Notes: generated by a model from the sequence alone, not told the origin. Shown: positions 1-9,444, counted from the stretch's first letter. The stretch is 64,000 nucleotides of DNA from Paenibacillus sp. VTT E-133291 (GCF_002264395.1 NZ_NFVA01000001.1:124001-188000); one strand, 5' to 3'. Numbers and translations are program-made.

Positions 1-2
1 TT

Positions 3-698
3 CCCAAGACAAATAATCAAATATCGCTGGGTAAGAAGCTGAGTACGATTTTTCCTAGTCCACGCAAATTCCCGGAATTCTCTTGGGCTTTCGTATCCAA
101 GTTCCTGATCATGATGGGATATTGTAGCACTTTATACCTCACAGTCATGCTGGTAAACCGGATGGGACTTACGGAAGAGCTGGCTACCGCAAAGGTTGCT
201 ACGATTAATATCGTTATGCTAGTGGGTGTTGCAATTACAAGTATCTTCGGTGGGGTGTTGTCAGATAAATTTGGTAAGCAAAAACCATTCCTGATCGTTT
301 CAGGGTTCATCATTGCTATTGGGGTTCTGTTGTTTGCCTTTGTGCCAAGTTATGCGGCCTACATTGCCGGAGCTGCAGTGATCGGATTGGGCTTTGGCTG
401 CTTCTCAGCCGTAGATATGGCACTCGTTGCACGGATTCTTCCAAGTAAAGAGGATTCAGCCAAAGACTTTGGGATTATGAACGTAGCTAATGCGTTGCCT
501 CAGTCCATTGTTCCAGCAATTGCTCCCGTGCTGTTAGGCATTGGCAGCTGGACCTTCTTTTATATCTTCCTTGCCGTCTGCACCATATTCGGTATGCTGG
601 CAGTGAAGCCACTTCCAGAAGTGGGAACAGAGAAAAGAGCTCAAACTGCTGAACTGACGGCTGTCGAAACACAATCACAAAAAGCCAATTTGGTCTAA
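3..698 (+). CDS. MFS transporter, C-terminal part (5' end outside window)
   Basis: The reading frame is open from the left edge with no start codon, so the N-terminal half of the gene lies outside the window. The visible 231 residues hold five or six hydrophobic segments and a cytoplasmic loop with DKFGKQKP, the usual MFS signature between two helices. The protein ends in a short hydrophilic tail. The GH3 glucosidase gene starts 36 bases after the stop with no terminator between them. The two are therefore probably one operon, and the transporter probably imports a glucoside or oligosaccharide that GH3 cleaves. The substrate is inferred from context only; the MFS assignment is firm. Confidence 0.85.
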   Translation, partial: PKTNNQISLGKKLSTIFPSPRKFPEFSWAFVSKFLIMMGYCSTLYLTVMLVNRMGLTEELATAKVATINIVMLVGVAITSIFGGVLSDKFGKQKPFLIVSGFIIAIGVLLFAFVPSYAAYIAGAAVIGLGFGCFSAVDMALVARILPSKEDSAKDFGIMNVANALPQSIVPAIAPVLLGIGSWTFFYIFLAVCTIFGMLAVKPLPEVGTEKRAQTAELTAVETQSQKANLV

Positions 699-734
699 GA
701 AAAAACAAACAAGAAAACAGTGGAGGGAAACCAA

Positions 735-3008
735 ATGAATCAGAGAGAGACTATTAAAACTAAAAGCCATCATACCATTTCTTACGTAAGCAATAAGGGC
801 GGTCCAACCTTGGGTTATTCCCCTGAATCTGGAGTGCAGATTCTCCAGCAGGACGGACTGTTCTTCAAAGATTTAAATCGTAATGGCAAGCTGGATAAAT
901 ATGAGGACTGGCGATTGACGCCACAAGAGCGGGCTGAAGATTTGGCTTCACAGATGAGTATTGAACAAATTGCTGGACTCATGTTGTATAGTCGTCATCA
1001 ATCCATCCCAGCAGTTAGCAGCAGCTGGTTCTCAGGAACGTATAACGGTAAATCCTATGAGGAGAGCGGAGCCAAGCCATGGGAGCTTACCGATGAACAG
1101 CTGGCATTTCTGGCACAGGACCATCTAAGACATATTCTGGTGACCACCGTGGAAACTCCGGAAATTGCCGCCCTGTGGAACAACCAGGTACAAGCATTTG
1201 CAGAAGGAAGCGGTCTAGGGATTCCAGCCAACAACAGCTCCGATCCTCGCCATGGCTCAGATTCTAGTTCGGAGTTTAATGCTGGAGCTGGTGGACAAAT
1301 CTCCATGTGGCCGGAGACGCTGGGTCTTGCGGCTACCTTCGATCCGAAGATCACTTATCAGTTCGGGCAAGTTGCCTCGCGTGAGTATCGCGCACTGGGT
1401 CTAGGTACGGCGCTATCGCCGCAAATAGATATAGCTACAGATCCGCGATGGTTTCGCTTTAACGGCACATTTGGTGAGGATTCTAAGTTGTCTGCTGACA
1501 TGGCAAGAGCCTATGTCGACGGCTTCCAGAGCTCGGAAGATGAGCGGGAGATTCACGAAGGCTGGGGATATGATAGTGTGAACGCTATGGTAAAACATTG
1601 GCCTGGCGGTGGTTCCGGGGAAGGCGGAAGGGATGCGCATTATGCTTGCGGCAAGTATGCCGTCTATCCGGGCGGTAACTTTGAAGAACATCTTATTCCT
1701 TTTACAGAAGGAGCTTTTAAGCTGGATGGCCCAACCAAGCAGTCTTCAGCTGTCATGCCATATTACACAATTTCTACAGATCAAGATCAGTTGAACGGGG
1801 AGAATGTCGGAAATTCTTATAATTCCTATCTTATTACCGATCTGCTTCGGGAAAAATACGGTTACGATGGTGTTGTGTGCACAGATTGGCTCATTACAGC
1901 AGACGAATCAGATAGTAAGGATTCCTTTCTCAGTGGTAAACCTTGGGGAGTGGAGGGTATGTCCGTCGCAGAACGGCATTACAAGCTCTTGATGGCAGGC
2001 GTTGACCAATTCGGCGGCAACAATGAGATGGAGCCAGTCCTTGAAGCATACCGAATGGGAGTAGCTGAGCATGGAGAGGTATGGATGCGGAATCGCTTTG
2101 AGCGGTCAGCTGTTCGGCTTCTACTTAATATTTTCCGTCTGGGTCTCTTCGAGAACCCGTATTTAAAGCCTGAGGCGAGCGCTCAGATTGTTGGGAATCC
2201 GGCGTTTATGCAATCAGGCTATGATGCACAGCTGAAGTCGATCGTGCTGCTGAAGAACAAAAATCGGGTATTGCCGTTGGTAGCGAAACAAACCGTATTT
2301 ATTCCGAAGCGTTATACTCCAGCAGGAAAGGATTGGTTCGGCAACCCAACGCCCGAAAAGACAGAATATCCGGTGAACCTGGAGGTTGTGTCTAAATATT
2401 ATCATGTGACAGATCAGCCGGATAAAGCAGACTTTGCTCTCGTCATCATAAGCAGTCCCAAATCAGGAGTAGGCTTTAGTCAGGAAGATTCTGATCAAGG
2501 CGGTAACGGCTACGTGCCGATCAGCTTGCAGTATAGACCGTACACTGCGGAACATGCTCGGGAGCAGAGCTTAGCTGGAGATGCGCGGGATAACGATGTA
2601 CTTAACCGTTCTTATAAAGGAAAAACCGTTGTTACGCATAATGAGAGCGATCTGGATCATGTCCTGGAAGCTCGCAAGCTGATGAAAGACAAACCGGTAA
2701 TTGTGTCAATGTTGCTGTCCAATCCTTCGGTTGTTGCAGAATTTGAGGGAGAGGCTGATGTTATCCTTGTTAACTTTGGGTTGCAGGATCAAGCACTTAT
2801 GGAGGTTTTAACGGGTGCGGAGGAGCCTTCTGGATTGCTTCCAGTACAAATGCCATCAGGTATGCAAACGGTAGAAGAGCAGCTGGAAGATGTGGCGCGT
2901 GACATGGAATGTCATGTGGATTCAGAAGAACATGTATATGATTTTGCCTTTGGAATGAATTGGAATGGTGTTATAGAGGATGAAAGAACGAAAAATTACC
3001 GGAAATAA
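735..3008 (+). CDS. Glycoside hydrolase family 3 (beta-glucosidase/beta-xylosidase type)
   Basis: This 757-residue protein has the GH3 layout: an (alpha/beta)8 domain, then an alpha/beta sandwich domain. Near the N-terminus DLNRNGKLDKYEDW looks like the calcium-loop-like segment found in many GH3 enzymes. KHWPGGG near residues 287-293 is the substrate-binding K-H motif. The likely nucleophile is Asp384 in VCTDW, which corresponds to the family SDW motif. No signal peptide is present, so it should act inside the cell on imported glucosides or xylosides. The ATG at 735 is preferred over an upstream GTG at 720 because GGAGGG at 722-727 is well spaced for it. Exact sugar specificity cannot be read from the sequence. 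Confidence 0.93.
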   Translation: MNQRETIKTKSHHTISYVSNKGGPTLGYSPESGVQILQQDGLFFKDLNRNGKLDKYEDWRLTPQERAEDLASQMSIEQIAGLMLYSRHQSIPAVSSSWFSGTYNGKSYEESGAKPWELTDEQLAFLAQDHLRHILVTTVETPEIAALWNNQVQAFAEGSGLGIPANNSSDPRHGSDSSSEFNAGAGGQISMWPETLGLAATFDPKITYQFGQVASREYRALGLGTALSPQIDIATDPRWFRFNGTFGEDSKLSADMARAYVDGFQSSEDEREIHEGWGYDSVNAMVKHWPGGGSGEGGRDAHYACGKYAVYPGGNFEEHLIPFTEGAFKLDGPTKQSSAVMPYYTISTDQDQLNGENVGNSYNSYLITDLLREKYGYDGVVCTDWLITADESDSKDSFLSGKPWGVEGMSVAERHYKLLMAGVDQFGGNNEMEPVLEAYRMGVAEHGEVWMRNRFERSAVRLLLNIFRLGLFENPYLKPEASAQIVGNPAFMQSGYDAQLKSIVLLKNKNRVLPLVAKQTVFIPKRYTPAGKDWFGNPTPEKTEYPVNLEVVSKYYHVTDQPDKADFALVIISSPKSGVGFSQEDSDQGGNGYVPISLQYRPYTAEHAREQSLAGDARDNDVLNRSYKGKTVVTHNESDLDHVLEARKLMKDKPVIVSMLLSNPSVVAEFEGEADVILVNFGLQDQALMEVLTGAEEPSGLLPVQMPSGMQTVEEQLEDVARDMECHVDSEEHVYDFAFGMNWNGVIEDERTKNYRK

Positions 3009-3035
3009 GAACCGTTCTGCGGAAAAATAAAAGCG

Positions 3036-3069
3036 AAGCACCGCCTGAAGAATTTATCAGGCGGTGCTT
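3036..3069. terminator. Bidirectional hairpin terminator between GH3 and GT61 genes
   Basis: A 13-bp perfect inverted repeat (AAGCACCGCCTGA with its complement at 3057-3069) encloses an 8-base loop. The T-rich flank lies on the minus-strand exit side. The stop codon of the minus-strand GT61 gene (3057-3059) lies inside the right arm, so the hairpin overlaps the coding end. Confidence 0.8.
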
Positions 3070-4244
3070 TGTGGATCTATCGGATTTCCGATAATGGAGC
3101 TATAAATTCCTGTAACCGATCCTGCCAAATGCAAAATCTGCTTCAGACGATCCATATCCACATAGATATCTTCGAATCCCGGAAAACGAATAGCAGGATC
3201 TGGCCAGCCTTGACCATACATCATGTAATAATCAAGAGCGTTATGGTTGCTGATCATCCAATACGTTGGAACGACATGCTGTTTATGAACAATTTCGATA
3301 ACTTGTGTTCCAGGTTGACAAAACGCCAAATTGGCCAGTCCAGCGCCATGCGCTCCCAAGATTAGCTTAGCCGAAGCGAATAACTGGATTTGCTGTGCAA
3401 CCGTCCAATCCTCAAGGTGAATAGGTTGAATGCTATATTCTTCAAGGCAGCGTATAACTTCCTCTTCATTGACCAAGCGCCTGGTGCTTGCTTTGTTTCG
3501 AGAAATATAAATGCGCTCAGGTGTAGCGAGTGTTGATTCCCTATGAGGTAGTAATAATTTACGTAGCGTATCCGTGGTCCACGGGGGATAGTGGGAATTC
3601 ATCATCAAAGAAGGGATAAGTAGCTGATCAGCTTCAAAGAAAGCTTCAGGATTTGTCCGGATTACTGAAGACTCTGATATCCCGAGCATAGCCCAGGTTT
3701 GTTCCACAAATGGTCCATATGGATTTGGATTCATGAGGATGGAGGTATAAGGAATTCCACTCATTTTGAGCATCGCCAACCTAGGGAGCACATCATACAA
3801 CCAGTGGAAATAGTTATAGCTTCCGCAAAACGTCAACACAGCCACAGTTCCTTCTAAATATTGAAGTTTTGGATCATTCCACCGGTGGAATACAGGGTGT
3901 TCCTCTGCTTCTAGCATTCTATTTTGCATGGCGTCATATTCCTGTGACAGATCAAAGATCAGCTTTCCTTCCGGAGATAGAACAGCACCAGATTCTCCCC
4001 ATACCCTTCCACTCGAGATAGTGGCTACGTATCCGCCAATAGGCTGTAAACAATAAGGTGTCAGTGCAGGATGAATGCTCGATTCAGTGCTTTTAGGAGC
4101 AATGAAATGGGCAGCCCTACCGAAATCAAAGGGAATAACCTGTCCAGCTTTATGGATAGTTCTTTTTTGTCCCCATTCTGCTTCAAGTTCCAAGATGCTC
4201 CGGTAATATCCAGAGGGCGTTCCCCCGTTCACAGAAAAACTCAT
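3057..4244 (-). CDS. GT61-family (DUF563) glycosyltransferase
   Basis: The protein has about 395 residues. NYFHWLYDVLPRL (near 144-156), the ERIYISR stretch (near 243) and GAHGAGLANLAF (near 297-308) with a following PG and IEI are the conserved blocks of DUF563/GT61 enzymes, many of which sit in capsule or exopolysaccharide loci. There is no signal peptide or membrane segment, so it should be cytoplasmic. The start at 4244 is chosen because AGAGGTG precedes it with 6-base spacing; the open frame continues 14 codons further upstream without a better site. No other polysaccharide genes adjoin it, so the acceptor and product are unknown. Confidence 0.8.
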   Translation of the reverse strand: MSFSVNGGTPSGYYRSILELEAEWGQKRTIHKAGQVIPFDFGRAAHFIAPKSTESSIHPALTPYCLQPIGGYVATISSGRVWGESGAVLSPEGKLIFDLSQEYDAMQNRMLEAEEHPVFHRWNDPKLQYLEGTVAVLTFCGSYNYFHWLYDVLPRLAMLKMSGIPYTSILMNPNPYGPFVEQTWAMLGISESSVIRTNPEAFFEADQLLIPSLMMNSHYPPWTTDTLRKLLLPHRESTLATPERIYISRNKASTRRLVNEEEVIRCLEEYSIQPIHLEDWTVAQQIQLFASAKLILGAHGAGLANLAFCQPGTQVIEIVHKQHVVPTYWMISNHNALDYYMMYGQGWPDPAIRFPGFEDIYVDMDRLKQILHLAGSVTGIYSSIIGNPIDPQSTA

Positions 4245-4379
4245 CGTTTCACCTCTTTTGGCCAAGTAGAACTCTAGAAACATCATTAAGCTATTCTATG
4301 GAACAAAGAACTTAACGACACAATTCCTTCGGAAAAGGGCGAGTGAACAGCGTTAAAAGCAGTCAACTTTATAAATAGC

Positions 4380-4410
4380 TTGACTTGGAGTGAACTCCAA
4401 GTGAAATAAT
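4380..4410 (+). promoter_or_regulatory. MerR-type promoter with 19-bp spacer and operator dyad
   Basis: TTGACT (4380-4385) and AATAAT (4405-4410) are separated by 19 bp. The spacer holds a dyad of two perfect 8-bp arms, CTTGGAGT and ACTCCAAG, around GA (4384-4401). An over-long spacer carrying a dyad is the hallmark of MerR-activated promoters, and a MerR gene lies in the same transcription unit. Confidence 0.82.
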
Positions 4411-4465
4411 AACAGATAACTGCTAGTGAACCTTACCTTCTATTGAAAGAGAGGAGTCATTGTAA

Positions 4466-5446
4466 ATGGACTATGTGAAACTTGGCAATACTGGCTTAGA
4501 AGTATCCCGGCTGTGTCTTGGCTGTATGAGCTTTGGGGTAGCAGAACGCTGGATCCATCAGTGGGTGCTTGATGAGGAGCAGAGTCGGCTGATCATAAAA
4601 AAAGCTCTAGAGCTCGGAATTAACTTTTTTGATACGGCTAATGTGTATTCTGACGGAACGAGTGAGGAGATTCTTGGACGGGCACTCAAGGATTATGCTA
4701 ATCGAGATGAAATTGTCCTCGCCACTAAAGTTTATAATCGTATGCATGAAGGACCCAATGGTGCCGGACTTTCCCGAAAAGCAATTATGAGTGAAATCGA
4801 TAAGAGTCTAAAAAGATTGGGAACAGACTATGTGGATTTGTACCAGATTCATCGCTGGGATTATCACACACCTATCGAGGAAACGATGGAGGCACTTCAT
4901 GATGTGGTTAAGGCGGGAAAGGCAAGATATATTGGTGCTTCTGCAATGTATGCTTGGCAATTTCAGAAAGCTTTATATGTAGCGGAGAAGAATGGCTGGA
5001 CCCGGTTTGTATCCATGCAGAATCACCTCAACCTTATCTACCGTGAAGAAGAGCGCGAGATGTTACCACTTTGTAAGGAAGAAAAAATTGGTGTTATTCC
5101 GTATAGTCCGTTGGCCTCCGGTAGATTAACTCGCGACTGGACAGTATCAACACATCGTTCAGAGACCGATCAAATACAAAAATCCAAATATGATGGAACT
5201 GCAGATGCTGATCGTTTAGTTGTGGAGCGGGTAGCTGCAATTGCCGAAAAGCATGGTGTTCCGCGGATTCATATTGCTCTTGCATGGTTGCTTCAAAAAG
5301 AACCGGTAACTGCTCCAATTATTGGTGCTACGAAAATGTCTCATCTCGAAGATGCTGTAGGAGCGTTATCCATTACGTTAACACCTCAAGAAATGACGTT
5401 CTTGGAAGAACCCTATACACCGCATCCAATCATTGGTTTTAATTAA
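4466..5446 (+). CDS. Aldo/keto reductase
   Basis: A 326-residue NADPH-dependent aldo/keto reductase of the YajO/Tas-like group. The catalytic tetrad can be read as Asp56 and Tyr61 (FFDTANVY), Lys88 (LATKVY) and His129 (YQIHRWD). The C-terminal IIGATKM segment is the usual cofactor-binding region. An AGAGGAG ribosome site precedes the ATG. It is the first gene behind a MerR-type promoter and is followed 27 bases later by an AdhR-like regulator. Its most likely job is therefore reduction of toxic aldehydes such as methylglyoxal. The enzyme class is clear; the physiological substrate is inferred from the regulator. Confidence 0.92.
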   Translation: MDYVKLGNTGLEVSRLCLGCMSFGVAERWIHQWVLDEEQSRLIIKKALELGINFFDTANVYSDGTSEEILGRALKDYANRDEIVLATKVYNRMHEGPNGAGLSRKAIMSEIDKSLKRLGTDYVDLYQIHRWDYHTPIEETMEALHDVVKAGKARYIGASAMYAWQFQKALYVAEKNGWTRFVSMQNHLNLIYREEEREMLPLCKEEKIGVIPYSPLASGRLTRDWTVSTHRSETDQIQKSKYDGTADADRLVVERVAAIAEKHGVPRIHIALAWLLQKEPVTAPIIGATKMSHLEDAVGALSITLTPQEMTFLEEPYTPHPIIGFN

Positions 5447-5473
5447 TATTGAGGATCGGAGGATAATGAAAGT

Positions 5474-5821
5474 ATGACCATTACAGAAGTAAGTGGAAAA
5501 TTTAATCTTACGCCGGATACGCTCCGCTATTATGAACGCATCGGTATTATTCCACACGTGAATCGCAATAAAAGTGGAAATAGAGATTATTCGGAAGAAG
5601 ACTGCAGGTGGATTGAACATATCAAGTGTATGCGAGGCATTGGGCTTCCTGTTGAAATCTTGATTAAGTATGTCGAGCTGTATAGACAGGGCGATGAGGC
5701 TAATCATGCTAGAGTAGAACTCTTGATTGATCAGCGGAAGCAGCTTTTATCTAGAATGGAAGAGATGAACAGAGTAATGGAACGGATGGATGCAAAAATT
5801 GAACGATTGAGTAAACAATAA
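5474..5821 (+). CDS. MerR-family regulator, AdhR-like
   Basis: A 115-residue MerR-family activator. The N-terminal winged helix (TITEVSGKFNLTPDTLRYYE) is followed by a second wing and a C-terminal coiled coil used for dimerisation. Two cysteines are present, Cys44 and Cys52. Cys52, in IKCMRGIGL, occupies the place of the aldehyde-reactive cysteine of Bacillus subtilis AdhR. The gene lies downstream of the aldo/keto reductase in the same unit, so it probably activates its own operon through the dyad at 4384-4401. The MerR call is certain; the aldehyde-sensing role rests on the cysteine, the promoter and the partner gene. Confidence 0.88.
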   Translation: MTITEVSGKFNLTPDTLRYYERIGIIPHVNRNKSGNRDYSEEDCRWIEHIKCMRGIGLPVEILIKYVELYRQGDEANHARVELLIDQRKQLLSRMEEMNRVMERMDAKIERLSKQ

Positions 5822-5845
5822 GTCCTCTTTTGAGGGCTTATTGTT
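5814..5845. terminator. Bidirectional terminator between convergent merR and araC-type genes
   Basis: A 14-bp stem (AACAATAAGTCCTC with its complement, one G-T pair) closes a TTTT loop. It overlaps the last codons of the MerR gene and has T-rich sequence on both sides, serving both convergent genes. Confidence 0.82.
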
Positions 5846-5862
5846 GTGTTAAGGATGTTCTT

Positions 5863-6726
5863 TTATAGATTCTTCCGATAAGCTTTGGGAGACATACCGT
5901 AGGTTTTGGTGAATTGTCGTGTAAAGTAATTGCTATCGCTAAACCCGCTTTCATGTGAGATCTGAGTGATACTGAAGTCAGAATGCTTCAACAAGCTGCA
6001 AGCCCGTTCCAGACGCAATCGATGGAGATAGGAGATAGGAGTCGTTTGATAGTAAGAGCGAAAGATCCGGTTTAAGTGTCTAACGGATACCCCTGAGTGT
6101 GCGGCGATTTGATCCAACGACAACGCTTCAAGATAATAGTCTTCCATAAAAGAGAGCGACTTCGCTAAATGTATTAGGTGATTATCCAGGCTGCCTTTAT
6201 CCTGTTTTTCATAATGCCTTGATAAATAGACAACCAGCTCCATAAATCGTGAGACGAGCAAAGTCTGATATCCTTGAAACTTGTGGCTATATTCTTCAAT
6301 CATACCGGCAATGAGTGTAGTGACAAATTCCAGCATGGGAATTGGCAAGCTTAGTTTACTTGTGTAGGCGTGTTTATGACGATACAACGGCTCCAATACA
6401 AACAGCGCCTGAAAGCCGTTCGAAGTTCGCAGATCTGATCCAGCTGTCGACAGCATTTCAGGCTTGTACATAATATTACAGATCTTAAAATCCTGAGGAT
6501 CTTTAAAAGCATGCGGGGTTGAACCATTAATAACAAAGACATTCCCCTTTTTGATGAATGATTCTTCGTTATTCACAATATGAGTAGCAGTACCACTCAA
6601 GACAATCACGAGCTCTGAAAAGTCCACATGTCTATGAAGGTCAGTATCATTGTCGTGGAAGCCGTATTGAATAAAAAATGGGAATTTCTGATCTGATGTA
6701 AACCAATTTAAATAAAATTCGCTCAA
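5863..6726 (-). CDS. AraC-family regulator with cupin sensor domain
   Basis: A protein of about 287 residues. The N-terminal half is a cupin-type sugar-sensing domain: HRHVDFSELVIVLSG, then GNVFVINGSTPHAF. The C-terminal 100 residues hold two helix-turn-helix motifs ending in YGMSPKAYRK, typical of AraC/XylS. The TTG at 6726 is chosen because GGAGGG lies 7 bases upstream; the frame extends to 6741 but would place the ribosome site inside the gene. It is divergent from the GH43 gene at 6866, sharing a 139-bp intergenic region, so it probably activates that gene in response to a pentose or xylo-oligosaccharide. Confidence 0.88.
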   Translation of the reverse strand: MSEFYLNWFTSDQKFPFFIQYGFHDNDTDLHRHVDFSELVIVLSGTATHIVNNEESFIKKGNVFVINGSTPHAFKDPQDFKICNIMYKPEMLSTAGSDLRTSNGFQALFVLEPLYRHKHAYTSKLSLPIPMLEFVTTLIAGMIEEYSHKFQGYQTLLVSRFMELVVYLSRHYEKQDKGSLDNHLIHLAKSLSFMEDYYLEALSLDQIAAHSGVSVRHLNRIFRSYYQTTPISYLHRLRLERACSLLKHSDFSITQISHESGFSDSNYFTRQFTKTYGMSPKAYRKNL

Positions 6727-6865
6727 TCCGTAACCCTCCAAAAGAATGTCTAGATGAATGTCTATATCATGCTATTTTACGACTGGATAATCAAGGTTTA
6801 TCGTTTAGCTAGTGGAGTATAATCCTTGACATAGATGCAAATGTTCAATAAAAGGAGAATGCTTC

Positions 6866-8362
6866 ATGAAATATAACAATCCGATATTACCAGGTTTTTA
6901 TCCAGATCCAAGCATTTGCAGAGTAGGCGAGGATTACTTTTTGGTTAACAGTTCATTTGCTTACTCTCCGGGAATCCCCATTTGGCATAGTAAAGATTTA
7001 GTCCATTGGAAGCAGCTCGGATATTGCTTAACGCGTGATTCCCAGCTTCAATTTGATACATCGGTCGTGTCTGGAGGGGTGTGGGCACCAACCATTCGTC
7101 ATCATAACGGTCGATTCTACATGGTGACGACAAATCAGGATAGCGGTGGACACTTCTACGTTTGGACGGTAGACCCAGCAGGTGAGTGGTCGGATCCTAT
7201 TTACGTGGATCAGGAAGGGATTGATCCCTCCTTATTTTTTGACGGTGGAAAAGTGTATTTTACAAGCACTGGCACCAAGGATGGCATGGGAATCTACCAA
7301 TGTGAGATTGATATTGAAACGGGCCATAAGCTGAGCGATTCTCGCTTAATATGGACAGGCAGTGGCGGTAAATTTCCTGAAGGACCACATCTTTATAATA
7401 TAAATGGCTACTATTATTTAATGTGTGCTGAAGGCGGGACAGAATATGGACATATGGAGACCATAGCTAGAAGTAAATCACCCTATGGACCCTTTGAATC
7501 CTCTCCCTGGAATCCCATTTTGACTCACCGGAGCTCGGATTACCCTATTCAAGCTACGGGACATGGCGATCTGGTAGAAGCACAGGATGGCAGCTGGTGG
7601 GCGGTATTGTTAGGGATACGACCAGTAGGATATCCATATCGACATCATCTTGGTAGAGAGACATTCCTTGCTCCGGTCCATTGGAGAGAAGATGGATGGC
7701 CGATGATTGGAGATCACGGTGTTGTTGGATTAGAAATGGAAGCTGACACTCCACCACCAGTGCTATGGGAAAAGGAGCCTGAGACCGATGATTTTAATCG
7801 ATCTGATTTAAGAATGAGCTGGAACTTTATCCGCAATGCTAAAAAAGTCGATTGGTCTTTGCAAGAGCGACCAGGGTGGCTAGCATTATATGGAGCGGAT
7901 GTGAGATTAAGCGAACAGGGAACGCCTGCATTTATTGGCTGTAGACAGCGCCACTTGGATTGTGAAATCTCTACTAAAATGGAATTCAACCCACTAGATG
8001 GTGATGAAGCAGGTCTTGTTGTGTTTATGGATCGGATGTATCACTACGCAATCGGGCTAACCCAGGTAGAGGGTGAAAATGTGATTACGCTGCGAAGACA
8101 AGTGGGTAGCATAAGTGATGTGAAATATTCTTCTCCATTTGAAGGCACAGTCGTAGAATTGAGGATTCAAGCATTACCTGAGAAATATTTGTTCTTTTAT
8201 CGAGGTGAAGATCAGTTATGGCATCCACTTGGTGAAGCGGAGACGCACTTGATCTCTACAGAAGTGGCAGGCGGATTTACCGGAGTGTTCTTTGGAATGT
8301 ATAACTACTCAACTAACCGAACAATCGCATATTATGATTGGTTCCGCTATCAAAAGGAATGA
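6866..8362 (+). CDS. Glycoside hydrolase family 43 (beta-xylosidase/arabinofuranosidase type)
   Basis: A 498-residue two-domain GH43 enzyme. The five-bladed propeller carries the general base Asp14 (FYPDPS), the pKa-modulating Asp120 (EGIDPS) and the general acid Glu172 (FPEGPH). A C-terminal beta-sandwich from about residue 310 is the module found in XynB-like beta-xylosidases. No signal peptide is present, so it should act in the cytoplasm on imported xylo-oligosaccharides. AAAGGAG precedes the ATG. The gene is single, divergent from an AraC regulator, and closed by a strong terminator. Beta-xylosidase and alpha-L-arabinofuranosidase activities cannot be separated by sequence alone. Confidence 0.93.
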   Translation: MKYNNPILPGFYPDPSICRVGEDYFLVNSSFAYSPGIPIWHSKDLVHWKQLGYCLTRDSQLQFDTSVVSGGVWAPTIRHHNGRFYMVTTNQDSGGHFYVWTVDPAGEWSDPIYVDQEGIDPSLFFDGGKVYFTSTGTKDGMGIYQCEIDIETGHKLSDSRLIWTGSGGKFPEGPHLYNINGYYYLMCAEGGTEYGHMETIARSKSPYGPFESSPWNPILTHRSSDYPIQATGHGDLVEAQDGSWWAVLLGIRPVGYPYRHHLGRETFLAPVHWREDGWPMIGDHGVVGLEMEADTPPPVLWEKEPETDDFNRSDLRMSWNFIRNAKKVDWSLQERPGWLALYGADVRLSEQGTPAFIGCRQRHLDCEISTKMEFNPLDGDEAGLVVFMDRMYHYAIGLTQVEGENVITLRRQVGSISDVKYSSPFEGTVVELRIQALPEKYLFFYRGEDQLWHPLGEAETHLISTEVAGGFTGVFFGMYNYSTNRTIAYYDWFRYQKE

Positions 8363-8387
8363 CAATCTAAAAAAATGTTAAATTAGG

Positions 8388-8430
8388 AAATGGCGGTGCT
8401 CGGGATGTTATCCCAGCACCGTCATTTCTT
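8388..8430. terminator. Hairpin terminator after GH43
   Basis: A long stem of about 16 pairs with one G-T pair and one bulged C (left arm 8388-8404, right arm 8412-8427) encloses a 7-base loop and is followed by CTT. It separates the convergent GH43 and lectin genes. Confidence 0.75.
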
Positions 8431-8445
8431 GTATTCGGCAATAGC

Positions 8446-8988
8446 TTAATTTTTCCGTATATATTCTATATACCAGTGCTGATTGTGACCGCCGTTATCG
8501 CTCCATTGAATGGCCTGCGCACCGCTGGTTTTATCTTGTCCCGATATATCTAATAACTTGCCACTGGCCCGGTTTTTAATTTTATACGAGTTTTTTTCAC
8601 CAGTCGGAATAAGTTCCCACTGTTGGTTCCACCCGGTATTGCTTGGCCATTGAATAACACTGGCCCCATCGGATGATGATGATCCGTTGACATCCAATAA
8701 ATCTCCGCTAGCTATGTTTCTGAAATTATAATATCCGTTCTCTGCAGTTTCGAGATACCATTTTTGATAATCTAATCCTTGATCGATGTATTGTACGATA
8801 AGCGCACCGTCCGCTTGTGAATCCGCTCCGCTGACTGACAGCACCTTATTGCTGTGTTCATTGATAATTCTGAGAGGGATTGGCACTCCAGCGTGCGTCG
8901 TTGAAGTTAGTGCGAGTGATGATGCAGATACAACTAACACAAGTGCCAAAATCGTTTTCAAACCGTAGCGAATGAGAGATCGTTTCAT
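8446..8988 (-). CDS. Secreted ricin-type beta-trefoil lectin (CBM13-like)
   Basis: A 180-residue protein with a Sec signal peptide: a basic start (MKRSLIR), a hydrophobic core and a likely cut after THA near residue 33. The mature part has three repeats each ending in a QxW motif (QKW, QQW, QHW), the mark of a ricin-B trefoil that binds sugars. No catalytic domain is attached. The start at 8988 is preferred because AAGGAG lies 9 bases upstream; a TTG at 9009 would place that site inside the gene. It may help bind plant or microbial polysaccharide at the cell surface. Its ligand is unknown. Confidence 0.9.
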   Translation of the reverse strand: MKRSLIRYGLKTILALVLVVSASSLALTSTTHAGVPIPLRIINEHSNKVLSVSGADSQADGALIVQYIDQGLDYQKWYLETAENGYYNFRNIASGDLLDVNGSSSSDGASVIQWPSNTGWNQQWELIPTGEKNSYKIKNRASGKLLDISGQDKTSGAQAIQWSDNGGHNQHWYIEYIRKN

Positions 8989-9009
8989 GAAAATACACTC
9001 CTTCTTCAA

Positions 9010-9444
9010 TTTAATTTAATTGCGGCCTGTCCAATTTTAAAAAAGTTTTATGTATTCAATTTAATCACCTCCTAAATCGGTAAATGTACTGCATATCATG
9101 TAATAGAATCTGAAAAATCTATCTTCAAAAGTAAATAGATTAAATATAAATAAATAATGGTTCATTTGCTAAGAATATACTTTAATATAAAATAATGAGT
9201 CAATATGATTTTTTTCACTATTTATATAAAAATAATAATGTCAACTGCTTTAAATGAGCATATCAAAAACAAAAAAATACTCACCGGATCATAAAAAGAA
9301 ACGGCCAAATCCGTATCTTTTTGTGGGCATTCATGATATTGAATTTCTAGGTTCAGTGCTAATAGGAAATATCTTCTTGTCTACTTTTTAAGATATTCTT
9401 GGTAAGGTAAGGGGATATCAATAAATAAGAGGTGATGAGTTGTA
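9010..9444. other. AT-rich intergenic region with an orphan hairpin
   Basis: No credible gene was found in these 435 bases. The left part holds the upstream region of the lectin gene, including an AGGAGGTG on the minus strand followed only by a three-codon frame. The remainder is very AT-rich. A hairpin lies at 9293-9322, and the region from about 9390 should hold the promoter of the gene at 9445. Confidence 0.6.
9293..9322. terminator. Terminator-like hairpin with no adjacent upstream gene
   Basis: A 12-bp inverted repeat with one mismatch (AAAAAGAAACGG against CCGTATCTTTTT) around CCAAAT ends in a T run on either strand. The nearest coding ends are far away, so it may end an untranslated or lost transcript. 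Confidence 0.5.

Noticed and set aside
8989..9080. AGGAGGTG-led minus-strand mini-frame upstream of the lectin gene
   Set aside because: The following frame has only three codons before a stop, so it is not a credible gene.
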